A DNA stretch of 64,000 bases, taken from contig BTPG01000005.1 of NCBI GenBank assembly GCA_036245525.1, positions 122,710,578 through 122,774,577 on the forward strand. Direction: 5' to 3'. Below are positions 22,160 to 32,425 of the stretch, piece after piece. The translations under genes and the position numbers were made by a program. The stretch is from Semisulcospira habei. Its lineage: Eukaryota; Mollusca; Gastropoda; Semisulcospiridae. Position 1 is the stretch's first letter; the number at the start of each line of letters is the position of its first letter. The notes under the pieces are model-generated. The model saw nothing but the letters and a program-made list of their open reading frames with translations, was not told the origin of the DNA and did no database searches.

Positions 22160-22810
22160 AGACAGGACTACGCCTGTGCAAGTAGCGGAGATAAGACTAC
22201 GTACGACCCAATTGGCTGCAATTTATACTTGCATCAGACAAAATTTAAGTCAATATTGTTCATGTTTAGCATCCCCTAGCTGCAAATAACTTGGCGCATC
22301 TGTAATTAGTTGCAGAGGTAAAAAATGTGGCCGCAAACTGTCATAATTTGATGAAATCGCCGAGATTTAAGTGTCTGATTTGTCAGGCCAGATTCTGCTG
22401 CTTAGCTGCGTCTAAACTACACTAAATACACGTGTCAACATTCTTGTGGGTTGTACAAATGACAACAAGTGGTTAGGTTAGAGAATTTTAGTGTCCTTCG
22501 AACTGAAAAAGCTTATTTGATGTTGGGACTACACTGTAAAAAAGACGATCTCGGTTGTTCAGAAATGGCCTATGGTGTGAAAGATTTGGGAGTACACTGT
22601 GCACACGACAGAAACAGGAAACATATCTTGTTTGAATTACTTGCAGTGCAACTAGTAGGTATGACATCTCCAAATGCCCAAACAAAAATTAACATTTGAA
22701 GTAAAGCAAATATGATATTTAGGCGAATAATGCGTATTATGAAAAATAAAATATATTTGCAAAACAACAAACTCGGTAAAAACATAAAGATGTGACCAGC
22801 TGTTCTTTTT
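22160..22810. other. No gene seen
   Basis: A trace of a PalC arm is at about 22125-22155. The rest shows no recognisable exon or repeat. Short opposing frames at 22469-22700 have no supporting features. Confidence 0.35.
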
Positions 22811-22812
22811 TA

Positions 22813-23003
22813 AGTCAGTTCTATTTATAGAAGGGACTTTTTAGGATGGGTTGCGGTGGAACAAATTTTAATAGCATTTAATGGCGGGCAGGCCTAAGCC
22901 TCTGACAACTGAAGTAACAAGATAAAAATTACGTCATGTCTAGTTACGCTAACTTCGTTGCTGAACGTACATTTGGCGCGTATGTGCGTGCATATGTGTG
23001 TGT

Positions 23004-23044
<41 letters not shown>

Positions 23045-23335
23045 CGCGTGCGCGCATAGTATGTAGACACGAGAATCGCAGATCATTGCTGTACGCACAA
23101 GCTTGAAACTTGGCGAAATACTTTATTTAAGGGGTGGCTAAGAGAGCCTCCGAATATGTTTTAACTGTGGGATGTCTCATTGAAGACATAAAAGACCGTT
23201 TATAGAAAGTCGATTGACCCAGATTAGAGTCCGTATTTTTTGTCATATTTACTTGAAATTGTGCATATGGCTAGTTTGGAGAAAGACATTGAATGAATTC
23301 GTTAGCCAGCTTTGTACCTCTTCAACGTGTTCAAC
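22813..23335 (+). repeat. Dispersed 500-bp repeat G, copy 1
   Basis: From CTATTTATAGAAGGGACTTT to TTAATTCATTTTAACAAG this segment matches 63044-63550 in the same order and orientation. Shared blocks include ACGTCATGTCTAGTTACGCT and AAACTTGGCGAAATACTTTA. A (TG)n tract with GCGC interruptions sits at 22996-23055 where the other copy has a short (GTAT) tract. Confidence 0.85.
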
Positions 23336-24004
23336 AATAATTAATTCATTTTAACAAGTTTGGATCCATTATATACTCAAATCAAACAGTCAGTTCTGGA
23401 AGAGGCTGTGTGGAACGAACAGTCAGCCCAGGAAGAGGCTGGGTGCCTTTCGGATGAGTGACGTGAAACATCAGTTTCGTCACAGTGTACACGGTGTCGT
23501 GAGACGAGCGATGCCATGACGACAAGCTTATAGTGACGTCATTTTGCTGCTCGTACTATTCTTCTTCAGAATTCCTGTCGCTAGTCCAGCCCCACAGAGC
23601 GTACTAATGGCGGGAAGCGCCGTTTGTTTTTCTTTGTTTGTGTGTGCCGTCGTGTGTGTTGATCAGAGGATGGTTTAGAGAGGAGGGAAATGGATCAGAA
23701 GGATAAGCTTAACAATATGAACAACTGTGAATGTTTCTAAAAGAAAAACGCATGTGAGCTCCAAACAATAAGATAGACTTTTGGATGAAATCCTCATCTT
23801 GTTCAATATGAGATATTTCAACATCAGGATCAGGTCAAAGACAAAATGTAGAGACCCGTGAAAGGGATGAGATCTCTCATATAGAAGGGACTTTGTGAGT
23901 TATGGTTCATTCCATCTTGTTTAATGGTGAACTGAAGTAAGACGATTCAAAGCCTCAAACCATGGTGGGAATATATTGTAATTGCCTCTGAATAAAAAGG
24001 TAAG

Positions 24005-24300
24005 ATTTGTCCGTAACATGACTGACAGTTTCGTAACACAACTGACAGTCTCATAACACGACTGGCAGTCATCTTGTCAGTCGTGTTGCGATTTACATCC
24101 GGTTCAATACATCACAAAAAAGATACAAAATATCTTGTTGTTTCACAGCTTGCAAAATGTTCAGATTAATATATATTATCTTCTTTAGATGAAGCTTGCA
24201 ACGTGACCATTAGAAAACAAAGAATGAGCATACCCACAGCTCTTCCTGTCTTTGGTAACACGACTAACATCAGCTGTTAGTCGTATTACAGTAGTTACTT
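24005..24300. repeat. Degenerate GTAACACGACTGACAGT repeats
   Basis: At least four related copies occur, three adjacent at 24012-24070. Inverted forms near 24075 (GTCAGTCGTGTTGCG) and 24275 (GCTGTTAGTCGTATTACAG) give local hairpins. The arrangement resembles subterminal repeats of a DNA transposon, but no ends were identified. Confidence 0.5.
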
Positions 24301-24399
24301 ACGTTTAAAAAAACAAGCAAGGTTTGTAATTCCAGCTGCATTTCTTCTTCTTTTTCGTCTTCTTTTTGTGGGAATATTCTGCTCGGATTAAAGTGGTCC

Positions 24400-24900
24400 A
24401 CCATGCACTTCTTGGCTCATGTGCGATAGCAAAAGTAAGTCAATGAAATGGGCCAGTGGTCGTCTGTCCGTCGTAAACTTTAACGATGGTATTTTCCTTT
24501 TAAGACACAGACCTCAAACTTGGCCCAGGCCAGACCTTTCTAAACGTACCAATTATAGTGACCTCTCGCAAAGGTCAGGGTCACAGGGGTCAGGGAATAC
24601 GTAATAAAATTGCAATATTTTGACAAAATACCTTTTTTTCCCCCCCTCAAATACTATTCACAACCCGAAGCCCAAACTTAGTGCAAAGACACCTGATGGT
24701 AAGACCTTTCTATGCATACTAATTTGGATGACCCATCGGAAAGGTCAAGGTAAAAGAGATCAAGAAATAGGTATGTCAATAGGTATGTGGATTCATATAA
24801 TGATGTTTCCAACAAATTTTGAATAAAGTGGTTTTCAGACTGACTTTTAGTCGTCTCAAATTTCGTGCAAATTTGAAAAACAGTCCTACAGTTCAAAGGG
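24400..24900. repeat. Repeat with AAGGTCAGGGTCA motifs
   Basis: Motifs such as CGCAAAGGTCAGGGTCACAG and GGAAAGGTCAAGG recur about 180 bp apart, each preceded by GACCTTTCTA. The spacing suggests a diverged tandem pair. It resembles the interior of the 14118-17383 region. Confidence 0.45.
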
Positions 24901-25189
24901 GACCTAAATAGGAGTTAGTTACTGTAGGGGTTAGTCAATGAACATCCGTAAGTAACATAAGCCATTGCATGCAGCTGACATGACTTGGGTGTAACGTGTG
25001 TTGTGTTCATTGTTCCCACAAATGTTCGTGTTGATCAGCCTCATATAAAATAGTCAACATTCCAGCCGACTTATATTTTGTCAGATACAAGCATAAATTG
25101 CAGCCTAGTGGGTCTTTGGGGACGTAGTCCCGCCTTCCACACCGTAGTCCTGTCTACATACCCTGATCCAAAGGGCTTGTAACGCCATG

Positions 25190-25358
25190 CTCACAAACCA
25201 GATAGGTGAGGCTAGCGCTGGTAGAACAGTACACCTGCCAAGGGGAATTACTAAGCGGTGTACATACACACAGTTAGATCCCCTGCCCCCTCCCATAGCA
25301 GGGGATCTAACTGTGTGTATGTCCAGCGCTGAGTCAGTAATTCCCCTGGGTACATGTA
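25190..25358. mobile_element. FoldF mini-element with 13-bp direct repeats
   Basis: The 169-bp insert is a palindrome whose arms carry CAGTTAGATCCCCTGC and its complement. It is flanked on both sides by TTGTAACGCCATG (25177-25189 and 25359-25371). The arms match the termini of the larger foldback at 40818-41890. Confidence 0.82.
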
Positions 25359-25688
25359 TTGTAACGCCATGGACAATCGCTCAAACATTGTCATTGCCAG
25401 GTGCCAGAAGTAGGTATCGGTGGCAACTGCGGTCGCATTATAACAGGGAAACAAACCTACCCGTGAGATGAACCTATGAAGAATTTAGACAGAAGAACAG
25501 GCATAGGAGATGCCGGAGGCAACCCTATTCGACAGCTATTGATGCGAGGCGGATTGAACAAGACCAACGCTATGCGACACTTCTACAGCTATTGATGCGG
25601 GGAACCTTGAATGAAGGGCAGTATTATAATTGGTCACATTACCTTACACTTACATACTCTCTGATCTCGTTCAAACGACAAGCATGCT

Positions 25689-26277
25689 GGTTACAAAGTA
25701 AAGTAGGTAAAAGCACTGTCAGGGGAGAGAAGTGTGCATGATCGACCAGTGATCATAGATCTACTGGGGCCAAAGCATCAAAAAAAAAAAAGAAAAAAAA
25801 AAAAAAGAGAGAGAGAGATAGGAAAGAGGGGGTGCGCTAAGAAAGTGACTGGAACCAATGCATATGGAAGCCCCCCCCCCCCCCCCCCCACCGAAGGGGG
25901 GCGTATCACATATCCCACTGTTCCATCCACTCAGTGCATGGAAATTGAAATTTAGGTCCCCCAAAGGGGTCCCGATATTTAGCCGGTGTGGACAGCTGTT
26001 TCGGTCTTGGCGACCTCTTCAGCACATCATCGGCAATACTGGAGGAGGCAGGAATTTCTGCCTACCTGCAATGACAGCCACATTTTACTGTGGTGTCTGC
26101 AGGGGCATACATTCCATGCCACCACCTAGAGTTAAATTTCCATGCACCCTAAAAGAGAACCGACCGAAAGGGAGGAAGGGGTTGCAGTCGATATTGTAGT
26201 AATAAATGAAAAGGAAAGGGGAGACTGCCAGTGCTAATATGTTAGGAAGGTTACAAAGTAAAGTAGGTAAAAGCACT
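25689..26277 (-). mobile_element. 531-bp insert between 29-bp direct repeats, carrying a hammerhead ribozyme
   Basis: The 29-bp sequence starting GGTTACAAAGTAAAGTAGG occurs at 25689-25717 and identically at 26249-26277. Between them lie 531 bp: an A-rich tract (25780-25808), a C run (25870-25889) and the hammerhead fold at 25982-26034. Ribozymes of this kind are known in Penelope-like elements and other small animal retroelements. That family assignment is inferred only from the ribozyme. No reverse transcriptase frame is present. Confidence 0.6.
25982..26034 (-). ncRNA. Hammerhead ribozyme, type I, short stem III
   Basis: Read on the minus strand, the 53 bases contain all invariant core positions in order. 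Stem I (GCCG, internal loop ATGA, TGTG) is followed by the core CTGAAGA, which fits the consensus CUGANGA. Next come stem II (GGTC, loop GCCAA, GACC), the core GAAA, and a short stem III (ACA-GC-TGT, counting the last A of GAAA). Cleavage nucleotide C follows TGT, and the stem I return strand (CACA, C, CGGC) closes the fold. Stem I is open-ended, so the fold is type I. Self-cleavage is predicted between 25991 and 25990. The stem I internal loop and stem II loop are placed for the tertiary contact such ribozymes use. The fold is seen in the sequence; activity is inferred. Confidence 0.8.
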
Positions 26278-26826
26278 AACAAACATGCGGTCTCATGGTT
26301 TAGCTCGTACCAACTTTGATCCGCGTTGAAAAAAAAAAAAAAATGTAAGTAGACAGACAGGTACGTAGGTAGGTAGATAGGTAGATAGATAGAAAGACAG
26401 ACTGACAGACAGACATTACAGACGGATGAAAATAAAGTAAAATAAAATACAATACAATGACTTTATTCTTAAAGGCCGTAAAGGTCCCGGAGCAGTCTCA
26501 ACATTGCATAAAACTGTTTGACGAATACCTCCTACCTAGTGGCTACGGTTGTTATTTCGTTCATAATGCGTGATTTACCGCCGACCCGTATGCGCCGCTA
26601 AATTCGTATCACCAAGTGTCAGAGCCGCCATAAAAGCTATTTATAGTGCCAAACTGCAGGTCCTCGAGCAAAACATAAACTAGCTGGCGATCTGATGTAA
26701 GGGCCTTTGTGTGGCTATATCACAGTCAGCCGTGTTAATTAATCTTCCTGTGAGCCAACTATGTAGTCACCCCAGGCCGAAATCAATGTAACAGGTGTGT
26801 ACGGTCACCGCGGACGCTTAGTTAGT

Positions 26827-27068
26827 TTAATCCATTCAGCCCTGACGCACTACAGCAGAAGATGGGTCGATCATCATAATTCAATTAGTTATTTGGGTTT
26901 AACGCCGAGCAGGCGACTAAGGCCATCTCACTGCGGCATCATAATTCTAGGGTATTGCCAGATTAGCTTGGCGCCGACACCCTTGAATTATCATGGTCGA
27001 TCCATCTCCTGCAGCTGGTGCATAGTCATTAGATTCAGGAAATACGGCCGTCGGGCTGAATGAGTTAA
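26827..27068. mobile_element. PalA element interrupted by a retroposon tail
   Basis: TTAATCCATTCAGCCCTGAC and GGGCTGAATGAGTTAA are the ends. The left arm is split by a 54-bp insertion at 26883-26936. Without the insertion and one duplicate of the target the element is about 177 bp, so part of the hairpin is also missing. Confidence 0.82.
26883..26936 (-). mobile_element. 54-bp retroposon tail with 11-bp target duplication
   Basis: The insert AATTAGTTATTTGGGTTTAA to CATCTCACTGCGG is flanked by CATCATAATTC at 26872-26882 and 26937-26947. It is the same sequence as at 6020 and 52535, and it clearly interrupts a PalA arm. Confidence 0.85.
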
Positions 27069-27094
27069 AGTACTCCATGAGAGACTGAAGCGGC

Positions 27095-27370
27095 CGTGCG
27101 GCAGCAGGTGTTCATGAGAATGATCTATGCCTGTTGCAGATGGAGGTACCTCCCTGAGTGACTGCCGCACAATATTTGTCCATCAGCTATCTGTGTGCGC
27201 ATCTCTCTGTTGCCACGCGCACAGATGACCACGCACGTGCATTTGTGTGCACGTGCGCTTGCGAGTTCATTTACGATCCTACCAGCCATACCCTACTATC
27301 TGTACAAGAGACATACATTCTCATGCGCCCGCTGCGGCTGCAGGGACTCCTGAGAACGTATACCTCTTGT
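27095..27370. repeat. PalB half-core and full core
   Basis: A half-copy (GTTCATGAGAATGATCTATG) is at 27107-27145. A paired core is at 27305-27368 (AAGAGACATACATTCTCATG with CTCCTGAGAACGTATACCTCTT). Confidence 0.65.
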
Positions 27371-27559
27371 TGTTTGGTCTGGTACCTATTTAAGTCATGT
27401 CTCTGCCCATGCTCGGATGGAGAAATTATAGGGCGGATTCAGACAGTGGCTGCTGTTTCTAAGGGGGTGTATGGTGTGTCAGTGGTAAGCGATAGTGTTG
27501 ATGTGTTTTGGCTCGTGTTGGTTCGCCGTGTTTACGGGTCATTGTCAAAGAGCGAGACA

Positions 27560-27572
27560 AGTCGGCGTGTGT

Positions 27573-27614
<42 letters not shown>

Positions 27615-27690
27615 TTGTGCGTGCATACGTGTGTGTGTGTGTGTATGTGTGTGTGTGTGTGTCTGTGTGTGCGTGTGTGTGCGTTTGATA
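27560..27690. repeat. (TG)n microsatellite with interruptions
   Basis: A long TG tract is interrupted by TATG, GCGT and CATACG. Cys-Val frames over it are artefacts. Confidence 0.95.
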
Positions 27691-27924
27691 AGAGGGAGTG
27701 TGGATAGGAGGGAGGAGGGGGGGGGGGATGAGTGGGATCGGATCGATAGAGCGTGACGAGAGTGTGCGTGCGTAACGCCTTTGTGATTGTTGTGTTTGTA
27801 TGTTTGGCCTTTTGGTCGCTTGGTTTGTTGGCTTAGTGGCTATTTGTTTGTTTGGTTGGTTGTTTATCTTTTACCTATCAATAAGAGGGTGGGGGAGGGG
27901 GAGAGGGAGGGCGAGATGAGACAC

Positions 27925-28142
27925 TGGTTACCTCCACTCATCCTATCCGCACGATATCTCTCTCCGCAGTTTAAGGCTCAGTTGAAAACTCACTTCTTCC
28001 AGCCTGCTTTTCCTCAGTCGCAGATCCGTGGTCATGTTGTATTTATTTGTAATGTTCCACATCGCCTGCCATGTTTGAATCTGTGTCTTAGCGCAATGAG
28101 TTTTTGTCCCAAAAAGATTTTGCGCTATACAAGAATTGTTAT

Positions 28143-28173
<31 letters not shown>

Positions 28174-28175
28174 AG
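27925..28175 (+). mobile_element. LINE 3' end (ORF2 C-terminus remnant and (ATT)n tail)
   Basis: The + strand encodes FKAQLKTHFFQPAFP, which resembles the C-terminal SFKSxLKTHLF motif of CR1/L2-like LINE reverse transcriptases. It is followed by the tail GCGCTATACAAGAATTGTTA and (ATT)n. That tail form is common at 3' ends of such LINEs. The rest of the element is missing. Confidence 0.65.
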
Positions 28176-28342
28176 GTGGCTGGCCAAACTAATGTGTAGG
28201 AAATAGGCTAACTGCACTGTTGTAACTATGATGCAAGTGACGTGTTCAGTTTTATATTACGATATGTCCTATGTGATTTGTGTTACTGTGACATCGTGTT
28301 TATTGCCTTTATGCTTAGACCACAATAGTTACTAAGGCATAC

Positions 28343-28420
<78 letters not shown>

Positions 28421-28427
28421 TGTGTGA
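28343..28427. repeat. (TG)n microsatellite
   Basis: About 37 TG units followed by GGGTGTGTGTG. Confidence 0.96.
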
Positions 28428-28429
28428 AC

Positions 28430-28492
28430 GTGAGTAGCTTAATTATATTTTGATGTTAATGTTCTTCTTTTTATGTTACATATGGCAATAAA

Positions 28493-28540
<48 letters not shown>

Positions 28541-28541
28541 A
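28430..28541 (+). mobile_element. LINE-like 3' tail ending in (ATC)n
   Basis: A short AT-rich 3' region carries GGCAATAAAGTTCATCATC and then about 15 CAT units. The same design (AATAAA, then CATCATCATC) terminates the LINE at 60198-60640. Confidence 0.55.
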
Positions 28542-28565
28542 TAGTGCGGATCGGATTGATGGAGG

Positions 28566-29413
28566 TGTTACGTGGTGGGGTTGTAGTCGTAGTATGATAA
28601 ACACACCAGACGCACGCACGTAAGGTTCTTTTTAAATAACTTTCATTCAGCTGCAATCCGTCACACGTGGCTTAAGAATGTAGACAATACTGGAGTAACA
28701 GTTCCAACAATATTTAATTCAGCGATGCGATATCCACACAACTTTCAAATGCACGAACTGATACAAAGTCTTTTCTGCAATGTCCACACTGCGACACAAA
28801 ACTTCTCCTACGCAGCGTCTCACACAAAGTACACCCTATACGGGCCACGTACCTACCACTGACAATTGCAAGACAATGTACGAACGGGCTTTCCCAGCGC
28901 CCTCCTTATATATACTACTAAATTCTAGAATCATGTACGGAAATAATACAATGCAACCAATCGGAACGAAATGCGCAATTGAAACTCATAAATAAGAATT
29001 TTCTGGAAACACTAAAATAGGCTACAAAAACTCGGCTGCTCACTTCAGCTCTAAATCCTAATTATAATGAAGACACATAAAAATATGGTAGCCCTATCAC
29101 CACGTTCTATGATAGCTCTAGAAGGTACGAGAACATTCCCAAAACAAAATAAAGGCTGCTCAATTCACGCGCACTGAAAAACAAAATGTAGCGAAATGTT
29201 ACGAACTGCGCGACGTCACACACACACAAGGTTACTAGACAGTGCGACCTTTCTAGAGCGTACTGGAAAAACTGAATGAAATCCACAAACGAGAGAAAAA
29301 CTTACTAAAAAGGTACATGATTCGTAATCATGATAGCTCAAATAAATATCAGATCGTTTCCTACGATAAACACATGCATGCTCTCACAGGATAACACAAC
29401 CACAATCGTAACA
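28566..29413 (-). mobile_element. LTR of a decayed minus-strand retrotransposon
   Basis: An 848-bp LTR from TGTTACGTGG to AATCGTAACA matches the 870-bp LTR at 56829-57698 in reverse. A poly-C run (29418-29432), the complement of a polypurine tract, abuts its inner end. This makes it the 3' LTR of a minus-strand element. Confidence 0.87.
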
Positions 29414-29860
29414 TTACCCCCCCCCCCCCCTCTTTAGAATGAAATGAAAAAAAAAAATTTCTTCTCAAATCTTAAAATACGGTTGAGGCTGTGTAAACCT
29501 ACACAAAACCATAAACATTTCACATCAAAATGAAATCAAAATAATTGTCTCACAGTCTTGTAAACCGTCCTGAGCATCAAAATATTTCATCAAATTGTTC
29601 TGGACACAGAAATGTTCATTCAAACTGCTCTGCTCAGGTAATCTGCTCCAAATTTCTGTGAATCCTCGATTAAACTAAAATCAATGTCAAAGTTCACTTC
29701 TGGATATCATCAAATCATGGGGTACAGTACACAGTTCACACAGTTATTGGTCCTGGTTCAAACACTGTCGGCTTAGGAAAAGTGTCACAGTCCATACACA
29801 CCAAATTGGATCTCTCTTGTTCCTTCACGATAACAACTGGCAATCTGGCATCCCTGTCGA
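29414..29860 (-). mobile_element. Internal remnant of the minus-strand LTR element
   Basis: Next to the polypurine tract the sequence matches the 3' untranslated part of the element at 59940-60060 (GTTTACACAGCC-type block). It then jumps to a reverse-transcriptase remnant at 29736-29840. Most of the pol region is deleted, and no 5' LTR was found to the right. Confidence 0.65.
29736..29840 (-). pseudogene. Reverse transcriptase fragment
   Basis: Thirty-four codons read PVVIVKEQERSN, later VCMDC, then TVFEPGPI before a stop. The spacing matches the start of Ty3/gypsy reverse transcriptase domains, where PVVxVKKxDGSxRxCVDYR is followed by LTxxDPxPM. Several conserved residues are altered: Y to C in the DYR motif, and K/G positions. 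The catalytic part is missing. It is a dead remnant. Confidence 0.65.
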
Positions 29861-30030
29861 CTCTCAGGTCCGGCGTGTCTCTCGAGCCCCCACCCCCATT
29901 CCCCTCACCCCCTTACTCCTCACACACTTGCGTAATGGCAGCAGTTCTTGTGAGGCATGCACACAACCCCGGTACAGATCGTCGTGACTGCACTACCGTT
30001 GTAGCAACAAAAAACATTATATATTTTTTA

Positions 30031-30252
30031 TTAACCCTTTTCCGGTCGAGATAAGTAAATACGACCCAACTGCAAGAGGCATAGATCCCCATGAGCCCCC
30101 GCGATTGCGGGGGCTCATGAGGATTTATGCCTCTTGCTGAGACCAATAATTTCAATCAGTATGTTCCCGAAATGGTTGCGGCTGCTGATCGTTAAATGAA
30201 CAAAGATTGTTTAAAAAATTCAATCTGCGTCCACTGGCAGCTAAGGGGTTAA
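30031..30252. mobile_element. PalB element, 222 bp, TTAA-bounded
   Basis: TTAACCCTTTTCCGGTCGAG and GGCAGCTAAGGGGTTAA are the ends. The core at 30074-30138 is a near-perfect 30-bp-arm hairpin around CCCCCGCGATTGCGGGGG. Confidence 0.9.
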
Positions 30253-30430
30253 AATAGCTGAAAATTATTGCTGTCTTTTATGTCTGGCTAATCGATGAGA
30301 TCGAACCGGAAGCAATTTTATAGGTCATCGTCGGTTGGCACGTGATAAACCTCACACAGGTCGTACACATTTTCTTACCTCAAGGGGTCACTGTCAGACG
30401 ATATCCGGAAGTTACAAGTATAGGTTAAAA

Positions 30431-30539
30431 TTGCACGTGTTTCGACGAAATGAGTGGATTAAAAGTCGGGACAGAACGTGCGATATTGCATGTTTGTCAG
30501 GGCTTTTTAATCCACCGTTTCTGTCGAAACACGTGCAGG
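30431..30539. repeat. Hairpin, family M
   Basis: TTGCACGTGTTTCGAC pairs with GTCGAAACACGTGCA, and inner arms GTGGATTAAAA/TTTTTAATCCAC follow. Related sequence lies at 455-530 and, more distantly, at 17760-17880. Confidence 0.85.
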
Positions 30540-30586
30540 TTTGACCCACTTCTGATTTCCGAACAATGTCTACTCTGGATGAATAG

Positions 30587-30627
30587 TGTCAGTCTCACTT
30601 ATTAGTGCCACTAATAGTGGGACTGAC
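30587..30627. repeat. Short hairpin
   Basis: GTCAGTCTCACTTATTAGTG pairs with CACTAATAGTGGGACTGAC. Confidence 0.8.
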
Positions 30628-30636
30628 TGTAGATGA

Positions 30637-30852
30637 TTAACCCGTTCAGCGCCGAGAAAATGTGTACACTACCCAACTGCAAAAGGTACAGAAACTCATA
30701 GGTGCCCCGCAGCTTCCGGGGCTCATGAGGATCTATGCCTCTTGCTGACACCACTTTGAATCCATGTTTCTGGGACAGCCATGGATTTTTGGTGCTGAGT
30801 TAACAAAGATTGCAGAAAATCAAACTGCGTCAACTGCCACTGAACGGGTTAA
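30637..30852. mobile_element. PalB element, 216 bp, TTAA-bounded
   Basis: TTAACCCGTTCAGCGCCGAG and CACTGAACGGGTTAA are the ends, and the hairpin core lies at 30685-30745. Outside the core the flanking arms are not paired, except for the shared terminal 10-12 bp. Confidence 0.9.
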
Positions 30853-30967
30853 TCAGTAGGGGAATTATATGTTCACCGGATGTTCCTAATTAATTCTAGA
30901 TGAATGGCGTGAAAATTGACTGTCCCCGACATGTCGATGTCCCCGACCACCCTCATGCCCCCGCCCC

Positions 30968-30990
30968 CCCCCCCCCCCCTTCCTACGCAG

Positions 30991-31088
<98 letters not shown>

Positions 31089-31135
31089 GCACGCACGCAC
31101 GCACACACGCGCGCGAACACACACACACACACACA
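30968..31135. repeat. Poly-C, (AC)n and (ACGC)n tract
   Basis: A poly-C run is followed by about 40 AC units and a (GCAC)n segment. Confidence 0.96.
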
Positions 31136-31841
31136 TGGAACACAAAACCCTCAGACTGGGTTACCTACCATTTTATGTGAAAATGGGTTCCCATATTGCT
31201 ATTTATTCTAGGGCTCTGGAGTTGATGCCAATGTTTAGAACTCACCTTATAACTAAGCTCTACAACTTAAAATAAAATAGACATTTTCTAGAAACAGAGC
31301 CACTGGATGGAAAAAAAAATGGGTTTTTACCCAAAAAGTGGGTGCCTCTCACACAAAACTGGGATTACAGTGAAAATACCTCACTAAAGATACCTTTGGT
31401 TGATTTTACTATTATGATTGTTTGAGTGGGGTTGTAAGGGGGTTGGGGGAGGGGAGGGGAAGAAGTGTGTGTGTGTGGGGGGGGGGGGGGGAGAGGGGGT
31501 CATCACTTTTGGTTTATAGAGCTGCTCAATGTGCTCTTATGAATGAAAGATTTTCGTTATCAGTGGAATCAGTAGGTCATTTCAGAGGCGCACACTGAGT
31601 TGCACGTCGAACCACTCACAAATACTCATTTGGAGTGCACCAGATGGATCCAGTTGGCAAAGTCCCACATTCCACACTATAGGACAGCTAAGACTGAAAA
31701 GCAATCCCGGCGTTTATGGCGCGGTACAAGGTTTAAAACTAAGAAAATGTTGTTTTTAGAAGCGTGTCGGGCAAAGGTTTTTATGAAAACTGTTTTAAAA
31801 CCTCTTTTAACTCAACTTTTCTTAATGTTAAAAGTGTTTTA

Positions 31842-32218
31842 TTGTACATTACTTAACGTCCCGACAGCAACAAGGCTTTCTCAGGACGTGCCTGCACTGC
31901 TTGTGAAAAAACAACAACTAAACAGAACATTGAATGTATGTCGCCAGCCGGTCAAATACATTAAATAAACCTAACACATGGGGCCTACATAAAGCTAAGA
32001 CCATTTAGCAACACACATCCAATATCAAGAGCTACAGGCAGTGCAGACAGTAGGGAGAGTTTTAAAAAGGCAAATACAGGTAAATGGACAAAGGGCCGAC
32101 AGAGACACATGCCCCAGAATAGAGAGAAAAACCCACCCTGTGGGGCTGACCAGGGTGCCCCTGGGAAATAAAAAGTAGTTAACCCCACCCAAGTCCCCCA
32201 GGGCAGACCCGGGTGGGG
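31842..32218 (-). mobile_element. SINE-like retroposon copy 1, 377 bp
   Basis: Read on the minus strand the element starts CCCCACCCGGGTCTGCCC and ends GTCGGGACGTTAAGTAATGT, then ACAA. It is flanked by the 14-bp direct repeat TTAAAAGTGTTTTA (31828-31841 and 32219-32232). The sequence is about 85-90% identical by eye to copy 2. The 3' end form (CGGGACGTTAA plus a short AATC tail in copy 2) is typical of mollusc LINE/SINE tails. No tRNA-like promoter boxes were recognised. Short open frames over it are considered incidental. Confidence 0.78.
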
Positions 32219-32321
32219 TTAAAAGTGTTTTAATTTACAAGCATGTCGTAACTGATATGCATCTATTCCAACATATAGTGCTGGATATTTTTCCCATCCT
32301 CGCCTTCTCTCGGGCTTCGCT

Positions 32322-32425
32322 CAACACTCGACTTTCCAGTCCTTCCCTGAAACACCCCCAACCGGTCTGCCCTCAACACTCGACTTTCCAGTCCTTCCTT
32401 CAAACACCCCCAACCGGGTCTGCCC
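32322..32425. repeat. 52-bp tandem duplication at the SINE copy 2 junction
   Basis: The block starting CAACACTCGACTTTCCAGTC occurs at 32322-32373 and 32374-32425. The duplicated block includes the target sequence and about the first 20 bases of the retroposon. Confidence 0.85.

Noticed and set aside
31600..31968. 122-codon plus-strand frame sharing residues with a minus-strand frame at 32649
   Set aside because: The shared residues (LLNVPTATRLSQDVPALL) are the 3' end of the SINE-like retroposon in its two orientations.
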